Positions 33,876-41,084 of a stretch of 42,056 bases of DNA are shown in pieces. The notes under the pieces are model-generated. The model had not been told where the DNA came from. It did not search any database and saw only the letters and a program-made list of their open reading frames with translations. This DNA is from Pseudomonadota bacterium (GTDB taxonomy: Bacteria; Pseudomonadota; Gammaproteobacteria; Burkholderiales; Burkholderiaceae_C), in assembly GCA_021808445.1 (NCBI GenBank), contig JAKBBP010000023.1, forward strand, positions 1 through 42,056, in the 5' to 3' direction. Each line of letters opens with the position of its first letter. Positions within the stretch are counted from its first letter, which is position 1. The translations under genes were made by a program, and so were the position numbers.

Positions 33876-35956
33876 CTAGTTGTCCGGCGCCGCGCCTGGT
33901 TCTGGTCCATCCATTCGCCCGCGGCCTGCGCGTCCAGCGGACGCGCGTACAGGTAGCCCTGCCCGAAATCGCAGTCGATGTCGCGCACGCGGGCCAGCTC
34001 CTCCTCGGTCTCGATCCCCTCGGCGATGACGCCGATCCCCAGGCGGTGGGCCATGGCGACGATGGCCTCGCAGATCGCATGCTTGCGCGTATCCCCGGGA
34101 AGTCTTCGCACCAGGGACTGGTCGATCTTGAGGTAATCCACCTCCACCCGGCTGAGCGAGGCGAGGTTGGAGTGGCCGGTGCCGAAGTCGTCCACCGCGA
34201 CCTGCATTCCCCGCGCCCGCAGATCCCGCAGGCGCTGCGCGATGCGCGGTGACTCGTCCAGGATCACCGTTTCGGTCACCTCCACCACCAGGCGTTGCGG
34301 CGGCAGCCCGATTCGGTCCAGGTAATCCACCCAGCCCTGCGTGGGGTCATGGTCGGCGGCCAGTTGCACCGGCGAGACGTTGAAACTCAGCTGCGGTCCT
34401 TGGCCGTCCGGGCCCTGCCAGCGCAGCGCCTGTTCCGCGGCGCTGCGAAACACCCATTCGCCGATTTCGACGATCAGCCCGCTTTCCTCGGCCAGCGCGA
34501 TGAACCGGGCGGGTTGCACCACGCCGAAGGCCGGATGGCGCCAGCGCACCAGGGCCTCGAACTTGGCCAGCGCGCCGTCAGCGGTACGCACCACCGGCTG
34601 ATACAGCAGGAACAACTCGCCCAGCTGGCAGGCGCGGCGCAGGTCGCCGGCCAGCACCAGGCGCCCGCGCGCCCGCTGGTCCATGGACGCCTCATAGACC
34701 ACCGTGCGGCCGCGCCCGGCATGCTTGGCCTCGTACATCGCCAGGTCGGCACAGCGCAGCAGATCGTCCGGGCCGCCGGCATCCTGCGGGAACACCGCCA
34801 GGCCGATGCTGGCGGACGTGTGGATGGCGTGGCCGTCGATCGGGAAGGGCGGCGCCAGCGCCTCGAGCAGCTTGGCGCCGACCCGGCGCGCCGTGCGCGC
34901 ATCGGCTGGGGCGGGCAGCAGCACGCTGAATTCGTCGCCGCCCAGGCGAGCCAGAACGTCGGAGGCGCGCAGCGCCTCGCGCATGCGCTCGGCCACTCCA
35001 CACAGCAGCGCGTCGCCTGCCGCATGCCCCAGCGAGTCGTTGACGGACTTGAAGTGGTCGAGGTCCACGTAGAGCAGGGCGAAGGCCTCCAGGTCGCGTC
35101 GTGCGCGCTGGGCCTCCATGCCCAGGCGCTGGCCGAAGGCATGGCGATTGGGAAGCCCGGTCAACGCGTCCTGGTTCGCCTGGCGCCAGATGGTCTGCGC
35201 GGCCAGGATGCGTTCACCGATGTCGCGCGCAATCTTGGACGCGCCGACGATGCGTCCGGCCGCGTCGCGCAGCGGGGATATGGTCACGGAGACATGCACG
35301 AGGTGGCCTTCGCGGTGCACGCGCACGGTTTCGAAATGCTCCACGCGTTCGCCGCTGGCGATGCGCTGCAGGATCATCTCCTCCTCGTGCAGGCGATCCA
35401 CCGGGATCAGCCTGGTGATCGGCTCGCCGATCATTTCCGCCGCGCTGTAGCCGAAGATGCGCTGGGCACCCGGGTTCCAGCTCAGCACGATGCCTCCGAG
35501 GGTCTTGGTGACGATGGCATCGTCGGTGGACTCGACCAGGGATTCGTAGACGTTGATCGGCTGCGCCCTGGGCCCGCCGTCCTGGGCCTGGGACAGGGCC
35601 TGGCGCAGCGGATGGACCGTGACCAGCGTGCCCACGTCGCCAAGCCGGGAGTCCTGCAGCGGGCGCCGCGTCACCAGCGCCGAGATCAGGGTGCCACCGG
35701 CTGCGCGCACCAGCGCCGGGGAACTCAGGGCCTGCGCCACCTCGGAGTCCTTGCCCGGCAGACGCGGGGCGTGCTGCACGAGCAGCGCCTCGATCGGCTG
35801 CCCAAGCGCCTGGGGCGCCGAGTGTCCGAACAGCCGCTGCGCGGCGGGATTCCAGCTGCTGACCAGGCCGTCGGGCGTCAGGCTGACCATGGCGTCGTCG
35901 TGCGATGCGACGATGGCCTCGAAAAGGCAGACCTTGGCTCGTGACTGCGAATCCAT
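33872..35956 (-). CDS. PAS-PAS-GGDEF-EAL cyclic-di-GMP protein
   Basis: A 694-residue protein without membrane helices. Two PAS domains (about 10-125 and 135-250) precede a GGDEF domain with intact GGDEF at 339-343 and the inhibitory I-site RASD at 330-333. The EAL domain has Glu467-Ala-Leu469 (FEALVRW), SFNVSPVQL, VEVTETVI, DDFGTGHS, YLKIDQS, AEGIET and GQGYLYARPL, and looks complete. Whether synthesis or degradation dominates cannot be read. Together with YcgR and the 1,069-residue protein this makes three cyclic-di-GMP proteins within 21 kb. Confidence 0.93.
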   Translation of the reverse strand: MDSQSRAKVCLFEAIVASHDDAMVSLTPDGLVSSWNPAAQRLFGHSAPQALGQPIEALLVQHAPRLPGKDSEVAQALSSPALVRAAGGTLISALVTRRPLQDSRLGDVGTLVTVHPLRQALSQAQDGGPRAQPINVYESLVESTDDAIVTKTLGGIVLSWNPGAQRIFGYSAAEMIGEPITRLIPVDRLHEEEMILQRIASGERVEHFETVRVHREGHLVHVSVTISPLRDAAGRIVGASKIARDIGERILAAQTIWRQANQDALTGLPNRHAFGQRLGMEAQRARRDLEAFALLYVDLDHFKSVNDSLGHAAGDALLCGVAERMREALRASDVLARLGGDEFSVLLPAPADARTARRVGAKLLEALAPPFPIDGHAIHTSASIGLAVFPQDAGGPDDLLRCADLAMYEAKHAGRGRTVVYEASMDQRARGRLVLAGDLRRACQLGELFLLYQPVVRTADGALAKFEALVRWRHPAFGVVQPARFIALAEESGLIVEIGEWVFRSAAEQALRWQGPDGQGPQLSFNVSPVQLAADHDPTQGWVDYLDRIGLPPQRLVVEVTETVILDESPRIAQRLRDLRARGMQVAVDDFGTGHSNLASLSRVEVDYLKIDQSLVRRLPGDTRKHAICEAIVAMAHRLGIGVIAEGIETEEELARVRDIDCDFGQGYLYARPLDAQAAGEWMDQNQARRRTTS

Positions 35957-36014
35957 GGCGCGAATCTCCCATTGCGCGACGCGATGATGTTCGCTGCGCC
36001 CAGGATAGTCGGTT

Positions 36015-36815
36015 TCAGGCGCGCTGGAATACTTTGTGTAGCAATTTCGTGGCGCCGCTCCCCGAAGCGAAGGCTACGTGGCCCAAGGCCGCGGCACCGA
36101 GGGCACCGACCAGGGCCAGGCCATAGGCGGCGGCCAGGCCGCCGCGCTGCAGCCACAGCGCCACGACCAGGTTGAAGGTGGCGGCGCCGAGGCAGCCGAC
36201 GATGATGCCTCGCAGCAGGGCGCGTGCCGCCTCGGGGCCCGCCTGTCGGTGCGTGAAGCCTCCCATGGTCGCCGACAGCACCGGAAGCGCGGCCAGCATG
36301 CCGCTCCAGGTGGGGCCCAGGTGCAGCGAGACGGCGGTGATGCCCAGCACCACGGCCAGGGCAAAGCCCATGCGCGCCGGCAGGTCCCACCAGGGGTGCC
36401 GGGTCTGCAGGATCGGCCCCTGCCGGCCGGCCAGCAGCGCCAGCGCAATGAGGGCCGGAAACACCATCGCCGCGGCCATGCCGGGGTGCTGGGGCAGGCG
36501 TGCCAGCAGCAGGAACAGGCTGCCGCTGGCCAGGCTGGCCAGCAACAGGGCCGGGGCCCAGCGGCGCCCCCGCGCGGCCCGCGCATAGGTCGCGCAAAAG
36601 CCGGCCGTTCCTGTCAGTCCCAGCAGGGTGCCCACGGCCGCGCGCGAGGCGAAGTCCGGGCCGTTCTGCATGGCCAGGAACACCGAGAGCGGCGCGGAGG
36701 TCAGCGGCAGGCCGGTCAGCAACCCGCCGACGGAACCCCCGAAGCGCCGCTGCAGCAAGGTCGCGCCGAGGACCAGCAGCGGGGTGACGGCGATCTTGAA
36801 CAGCAGCAGGCTCAT
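36015..36815 (-). CDS. Uncharacterised membrane protein with internal duplication
   Basis: A 266-residue hydrophobic protein with about eight membrane segments; I do not recognise the family. It contains an internal duplication: residues 30-62 (GLLTGLPLTSAPLSVF ...) correspond to 171-203 (GMLAALPVLSATMGGF ...), each followed by P-[DE]-x-A and a glycine-rich helix, so it is probably a two-repeat transporter or channel. Start ATG 36815. It is divergent from the lipid operon and its upstream region holds the TGTCC direct repeats. Confidence 0.75.
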   Translation of the reverse strand: MSLLLFKIAVTPLLVLGATLLQRRFGGSVGGLLTGLPLTSAPLSVFLAMQNGPDFASRAAVGTLLGLTGTAGFCATYARAARGRRWAPALLLASLASGSLFLLLARLPQHPGMAAAMVFPALIALALLAGRQGPILQTRHPWWDLPARMGFALAVVLGITAVSLHLGPTWSGMLAALPVLSATMGGFTHRQAGPEAARALLRGIIVGCLGAATFNLVVALWLQRGGLAAAYGLALVGALGAAALGHVAFASGSGATKLLHKVFQRA

Positions 36816-36894
36816 GGTGAAGCCTCAGTCTAAGGGTTTACCAGCTTCCCGGCATGGGAATCTCGGGGAGACGCCAAGCAGCGCGCAATCAGAA

Positions 36895-36909
36895 TGTCCA
36901 TGACAAACA
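36895..36909 (+). repeat. Operator-like direct repeat, copy 1
   Basis: TGTCCATGACAAACA. It shares 13 of 15 bases with copy 2, 53 bp downstream, with further partial similarity to the right (ATGCG). It lies between two divergent genes. Confidence 0.6.
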
Positions 36910-36947
36910 GCCGAGGATATGCGGTCAGACGAAAACGGGGCGCCATC

Positions 36948-36962
36948 TGTCCTGGACAAACA
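36948..36962 (+). repeat. Operator-like direct repeat, copy 2
   Basis: TGTCCTGGACAAACA. It contains the perfect 11-bp palindrome TGTCC-T-GGACA (36948-36958). It lies 40 bp upstream of the proposed ECF -35 element of the lipid operon, a place where an activator or repressor could act. Confidence 0.6.
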
Positions 36963-37001
36963 TGCGACAATGCGCTCGCAGACCCTCCCGCACGGGAATC
37001 C

Positions 37002-37030
37002 TGAATCCGTTGCGGTTCGCGCAACGTATG
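37002..37030 (+). promoter_or_regulatory. Putative ECF promoter of the FAD/DUF1365/CFA operon
   Basis: TGAATCC (37002-37008), 16 bp, CGTATG (37025-37030). This is the same pair, with the same spacing, as upstream of the ferritin-sigma-anti-sigma operon. Transcription would start near 37037, 27 nt before the first gene. The spacer itself includes a GTTGCG-N5-CGCAAC inverted repeat (37009-37025). Confidence 0.6.
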
Positions 37031-37063
37031 TAGCTCAGGTCCCCTTCTCCTTCGAGCGCAATC

Positions 37064-38434
37064 ATGTCCCAGCCGAACCCCTCGCGCCGCGATCGCGGCG
37101 AACAGCAGCCCAGGGTCGCCATCGTCGGCAGTGGCATCGCCGGGCTGGCGGCCGCCTGGGCGCTGAAGGACCATGCGCGGCTGACGGTCTTCGAGGCCGG
37201 CTCGCATTTTGGAGGCCATGTGCACACGGTGGACGCCACCGTGGATGGCATCAGCTACCCCGTGGACACCGGCTTCCTGGTGCTCAACGAGCGCACCTAC
37301 CCCGGGCTGCTGGGGCTGTTCGCCGAGCTCGATGTGGATCTGGCGAAGTCGGACATGTCCTTTTCCGTGCAGCGGCCCCTGAACGGGGGCGCAAGGCTGG
37401 AGTGGAGCGGCTCCAGCCTGGACACCGTGTTCGCCCAGCGCGCCAATCTGCTGCGTCCGCGCTTCTGGGGCATGCTGCGGGACATCCTGCGTTTCAACCG
37501 CGAGGCCACGGCGCTGGCGCAGGCGGGCCTGCGGGACGAGCAGCGCAGCGTGGGCCAGTTCCTGCGCGAAGGGGACTATGGCGAGGCTTTCGTGCAGGAC
37601 TATCTGCTGCCGATGGTGGCCTGCATCTGGTCCTGCCCGGCACGGCGCATGCTGGAGTTTCCGCTGGCCTCGATGGTGCGCTTCTGCCACAACCACGGGC
37701 TGCTGCAGGTCGAGGGGCGGCCCCAGTGGTACACGGTGCGCGGCGGCGCCCGGCGCTACGTGCAGCGCATCGTGGAGCAATTGCCCGATGCCCGGCTGGA
37801 ATGTCCGGTGCGTCGCGTCAAGCGCTACGAGGTCGGCGTGGAAGTGAGCACGGACTCCGGAACCGAATGGTTCGACCATGTGGTGCTGGCTTGCCACAGC
37901 GACCAGGCCCTGGGCCTGCTGGCCGATGCCGACGACACGGAGCGCGAGGTGCTGGGCGCCGTGCGCTATCAACCCAACCGTGCCCTGCTGCATACCGACG
38001 CCACGCTGCTGCCGCGCAGCCGCAAGGCCTGGGCGGCCTGGAATTTCGAGAGCGATCAGCCCGGCGGCGACGGCACCGACGGGGCCGAAGCCTCCTCGGT
38101 GTGCCTGCATTACCTGATCAACAAATTGCAGCCGGTACCGTTCCAGCGCCCCCTGCTGGTATCCCTCAACCCGCTGCGCGAGCCGGATCCTGCCCAGGTG
38201 CTGCAGGAAATGGAGTACGCCCATCCGGTGTTCGACGCAGCCGCCATCGCCGCGCAGGCCCGGGTGCCGCAGCTGCAGGGGCGGCGGCGAAGCTACTTCT
38301 GCGGAGCCTGGTGCGGGCACGGCTTTCACGAGGATGGCCTGCGCGCCGGACGCGCAGCCGCCCAGGCCTGGCTGGACCAGCAACGTGTGCATGCGTCGCG
38401 CGGCTTCGAGGAGGTTCTGGAGATGTTGGCATGA
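37064..38434 (+). CDS. FAD-dependent oxidoreductase (amine-oxidase fold)
   Basis: A 456-residue flavoprotein. The dinucleotide-binding motif VAIVGSGIAGLAAAWAL (about 18-34) and the flavin motif FEAGSHFGGHVHTVD follow the N-terminus. Further family signs are YPVDTGFLVLNERTYPGLL and the C-terminal SYFCGAWCGHGFHEDGL that closes the flavin site. Homologues sit beside DUF1365 and CFA-like genes and belong to singlet-oxygen operons. A role as fatty-acid desaturase (UfaD-like) is possible from context only. First gene of the operon; the next starts 22 bp downstream. Confidence 0.88.
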   Translation: MSQPNPSRRDRGEQQPRVAIVGSGIAGLAAAWALKDHARLTVFEAGSHFGGHVHTVDATVDGISYPVDTGFLVLNERTYPGLLGLFAELDVDLAKSDMSFSVQRPLNGGARLEWSGSSLDTVFAQRANLLRPRFWGMLRDILRFNREATALAQAGLRDEQRSVGQFLREGDYGEAFVQDYLLPMVACIWSCPARRMLEFPLASMVRFCHNHGLLQVEGRPQWYTVRGGARRYVQRIVEQLPDARLECPVRRVKRYEVGVEVSTDSGTEWFDHVVLACHSDQALGLLADADDTEREVLGAVRYQPNRALLHTDATLLPRSRKAWAAWNFESDQPGGDGTDGAEASSVCLHYLINKLQPVPFQRPLLVSLNPLREPDPAQVLQEMEYAHPVFDAAAIAAQARVPQLQGRRRSYFCGAWCGHGFHEDGLRAGRAAAQAWLDQQRVHASRGFEEVLEMLA

Positions 38435-38456
38435 GCGCTGCGAAGAGGGTATTGAC

Positions 38457-39230
38457 GTGACCGCTGCGCTGATCGGACGCGGGGTGGTGCACCACACGCG
38501 CCTGCGCCCGGCGCGTCATGCCTTCGCCTACCGCGTGTTCTTTCTCATGCTTCCCATGCGCGCGCTGGCGCGGGGCGAGGCCACGCTGGCGATCGCACGC
38601 AATCGCGCCGCTTGGCTGAGTTTCCACGATGCCGACCATGGCGAAGGCGGTGACGACAGCCTGGCCTGGATCGAGGGGCTGCTGCGCGAGCATGGCGTGC
38701 ACGACGCGCGGGGAGAAATCTGGCTGCAGACCTTCGCCCGCGTGCTGGGCTATGTGTTCAAGCCGGTGAGCTTCTGGTACTGCCACCGCGAGGACGGTTC
38801 GCTGGCCGCCGTCGTGGCCGAGGTCAACAGCACCTTTGGCGAGCGCCATTGCTACGTGCTGCGCTCCGGCGACGGTCGCAGCTTGGCCTGGGGCGAGGAG
38901 CTGCGCGCCGACAAGGCCATGCACGTGTCGCCCTTTTGCCGCATCGAGGGAGGCTACCGCTTCCGCTTCCTGCGCTGCACGCGCGACGGCGTCGAGCGCG
39001 TGGTCGCCCGCGTGGACCACGACGATGCCCTGGGCCCCCTGCTGCGCACCAGCCTGGGTGGCAGCCTGCAGGTTCTTACGCCGGGCTCCGCGCGGCTCGC
39101 GCTGCTCGCCCATCCCCTGCACAGTTTCGGGGTCATCGCGCGCATCCACTGGCAGGCGCTCGGCCTGTGGCGCAAGCGCGTGCCCTTTTTTTCCAGGCCG
39201 CAGGCCTCCCGAGAACCCCTGACACCATGA
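38457..39230 (+). CDS. DUF1365 protein
   Basis: A 257-residue DUF1365 protein starting with GTG at 38457 (MTAALIGRGVVHHTRLRPARHAFAYRVFFLMLPM is the family opening). Other conserved parts are VFKPVSFWYCHREDGSLAAVVAEVNSTFGERHCYVL and DKAMHVSPFCRIEGGYRFRF. The function is not established. It always travels with CFA-like and flavin genes, and I suspect an oxygenating or accessory role in fatty-acid modification (UfaO-like). The stop overlaps the methyltransferase start (ATGA). No upstream in-frame start has better support. Confidence 0.88.
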   Translation: MTAALIGRGVVHHTRLRPARHAFAYRVFFLMLPMRALARGEATLAIARNRAAWLSFHDADHGEGGDDSLAWIEGLLREHGVHDARGEIWLQTFARVLGYVFKPVSFWYCHREDGSLAAVVAEVNSTFGERHCYVLRSGDGRSLAWGEELRADKAMHVSPFCRIEGGYRFRFLRCTRDGVERVVARVDHDDALGPLLRTSLGGSLQVLTPGSARLALLAHPLHSFGVIARIHWQALGLWRKRVPFFSRPQASREPLTP

Positions 39231-40501
39231 ACGCCCGCTCCGACTCCACTCGTCCAGGCGCCCTGCACGGCGGCGCCGTCTCCGTGCCCCGCCGGCGCTC
39301 CGCCCGCGTGCCACTGGCCGCGCGCAGCGTGCTGGCCATGTTGCGCAAGCTGCGCCATGGGCGCCTCGAACTTCGCCTGCCCGACGGCCGCCAGCTCTCG
39401 CTGGGCCGCGACGAGCCCGGTCAGCCCGTGGCGCAGGCGCAGGTGCACGATTGGTCCGTGTTCGGTGCCGTGCTGCGTCGCGGGGACATCGGATGCGCCG
39501 AGGGCTACTTCCACGGGCAGTGGAGCAGCCCGGACCTGCCGGCGCTGCTCGGCCTGCTGGTGGCCAACCGCGCGGTGGTCGAGCGCGCGCTGCACGGAAG
39601 CCCGCTGGGGACCCTGATGGCGCGCCTGCGCCACCTCTTGTTGCGGCGCAACACCCGGCGCGGCAGCCGGGACAACATCCACGCCCACTACGACCTGGGC
39701 AACGACTTCTATCAGCTGTGGCTGGATCCGGGCATGAACTATTCCTCGGCGCTGTTCGCCCGGCCCGGCATGAGCCTGGAGCAGGCGCAACAGGCCAAGC
39801 TCGACCGCGTGCTCGGTGAACTGCAACCGAGCCCCGGCCAGCGCGTGGTCGAACTGGGTTGCGGCTGGGGAGGTTTCGCCGAGACGGCTGCACGTGCCGG
39901 ACTCCAGGTGGATGGCATCACCCTGTCCGAGCGACAGCTGGAGTTCGCCCAGGCGCGATTGCGCGACGCCGGGCTGGAGGAGCGGGCCAGGGTGCACCTG
40001 TGCGACTACCGGGATGCGCAGCGACTGGCACCCGCGGGCGGATTCGACGCGCTCGCCTCCATCGAAATGTTCGAGGCCGTGGGCGAAGCCTACTGGCCCA
40101 CGTATTTCCGCAGCGTGGCGGGACTGCTTCGCCCTGGCGGACGTGCCTGCATCCAGACCATCGTCATCGATGAGGCCTTGTTCGAGGACTACCGGCGCGG
40201 CACCGACTTCATCCAGCGCTACGTGTTTCCGGGCGGCATGCTCCCCAGCCGATCGGCCTTCGTCGAGCAGGCGCGAAAGGCCGGCCTCGAGGTCCTGGCC
40301 AGTCATGCCTTCGGCGCCGACTACGCGAGCACGCTGGCCCAGTGGCGCGAACGCTTCCTGGCGCGGCTTCCCGCAGTGCGCGGGCAGGGTTTCGATCGCC
40401 GCTTCGAACTCTTGTGGGACTTCTACCTGGCCTATTGCGAGGCCGGATTCGCGCATGGCAGCATCGACGTCCTCCAGTTCACCCTGCGCCGGCCGGCCTG
40501 A
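39227..40501 (+). CDS. CFA-like SAM-dependent fatty-acyl methyltransferase
   Basis: A 424-residue protein homologous to cyclopropane-fatty-acyl-phospholipid synthase, acting on acyl chains of membrane phospholipids. It keeps the HYDLGND substrate motif (about 154), the SAM motif VVELGCGWGGF (207-217), Glu283, Ile312, Tyr366 and Cys403. However, two bicarbonate-binding residues of E. coli CFA synthase are changed: Cys139 is Ser174 (NYSSALF) and His266 is Gln310 (IQTI). That suggests methylation without ring closure, as in UfaM-type enzymes. Overlaps DUF1365 by 4 bp and the next gene by 47 bp. Confidence 0.88.
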   Translation: MNARSDSTRPGALHGGAVSVPRRRSARVPLAARSVLAMLRKLRHGRLELRLPDGRQLSLGRDEPGQPVAQAQVHDWSVFGAVLRRGDIGCAEGYFHGQWSSPDLPALLGLLVANRAVVERALHGSPLGTLMARLRHLLLRRNTRRGSRDNIHAHYDLGNDFYQLWLDPGMNYSSALFARPGMSLEQAQQAKLDRVLGELQPSPGQRVVELGCGWGGFAETAARAGLQVDGITLSERQLEFAQARLRDAGLEERARVHLCDYRDAQRLAPAGGFDALASIEMFEAVGEAYWPTYFRSVAGLLRPGGRACIQTIVIDEALFEDYRRGTDFIQRYVFPGGMLPSRSAFVEQARKAGLEVLASHAFGADYASTLAQWRERFLARLPAVRGQGFDRRFELLWDFYLAYCEAGFAHGSIDVLQFTLRRPA

Positions 40502-41084
40502 GTCGCCGGCGCGGCGTGCCGCGCTGCTGGCGGGCGCGGCCTGGCTGGCCTGGGCCTCGACGCCTGGCCGCGCCGAGGCCGTGCGCCGCGCCCCGGCGCG
40601 CGTGGAGCAGGCGCTGGGCGGGGCCCGCCTGAGTGGCAGTGCCGAGCTGCGCTGGTGGGGGCTGGACATCTATCGCGCCTGGCTGTGGGTCGGTCCCGAG
40701 GGCCTGGACCCGGCGCACCTCACCGCCCGGCCTTTCGCGCTGGAACTGCGCTATGCACGCAGCCTGCGCGGGGTCGACATCGCCGACAAGTCGGCCGAAC
40801 TCATCGCGGGTCTCGGCCTGGGCAGCCCGGCAGAGCTTCGGGCCTGGCGAGAACACATGCGCAGGGTGTTTCCCGATGTGCGCGCCGGCGACACGCTGCT
40901 CGGCCTGTACCAGCCCGACACGCCCAAGGGCGCGCGCACCCGATTCCTGTTCAACGGCAGGCTCGTCGGGACCATCGAGGGTCGGGACTTCGCCCGCGCC
41001 TTCTTTTCCATCTGGCTGTCGCCGCGCAGCAGCGAGCCCGACTTGCGCCGAGCCCTGCTGGCCGGCGTGGAGCCGACGCGGTGA
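40455..41084 (+). CDS. Chalcone-isomerase-like secreted protein
   Basis: A 209-residue protein with an N-terminal signal peptide (ARRAALLAGAAWLAWASTPGRAEA, cleavage near residue 42). The mature domain matches chalcone isomerase-like bacterial proteins (LSGSAELRWWGLDIYRAWLWVG ... FALELRYARSLRGVDIADKSAELI ... GDTLLGLYQPDTPKGARTRFLFNG). Bacterial members of this fold bind fatty acids rather than flavonoids, which suits the operon. The start is uncertain: ATG 40455 lies inside the CFA-like gene (47 bp overlap); a later non-ATG start is possible. Confidence 0.75.
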   Translation: MAASTSSSSPCAGRPESPARRAALLAGAAWLAWASTPGRAEAVRRAPARVEQALGGARLSGSAELRWWGLDIYRAWLWVGPEGLDPAHLTARPFALELRYARSLRGVDIADKSAELIAGLGLGSPAELRAWREHMRRVFPDVRAGDTLLGLYQPDTPKGARTRFLFNGRLVGTIEGRDFARAFFSIWLSPRSSEPDLRRALLAGVEPTR

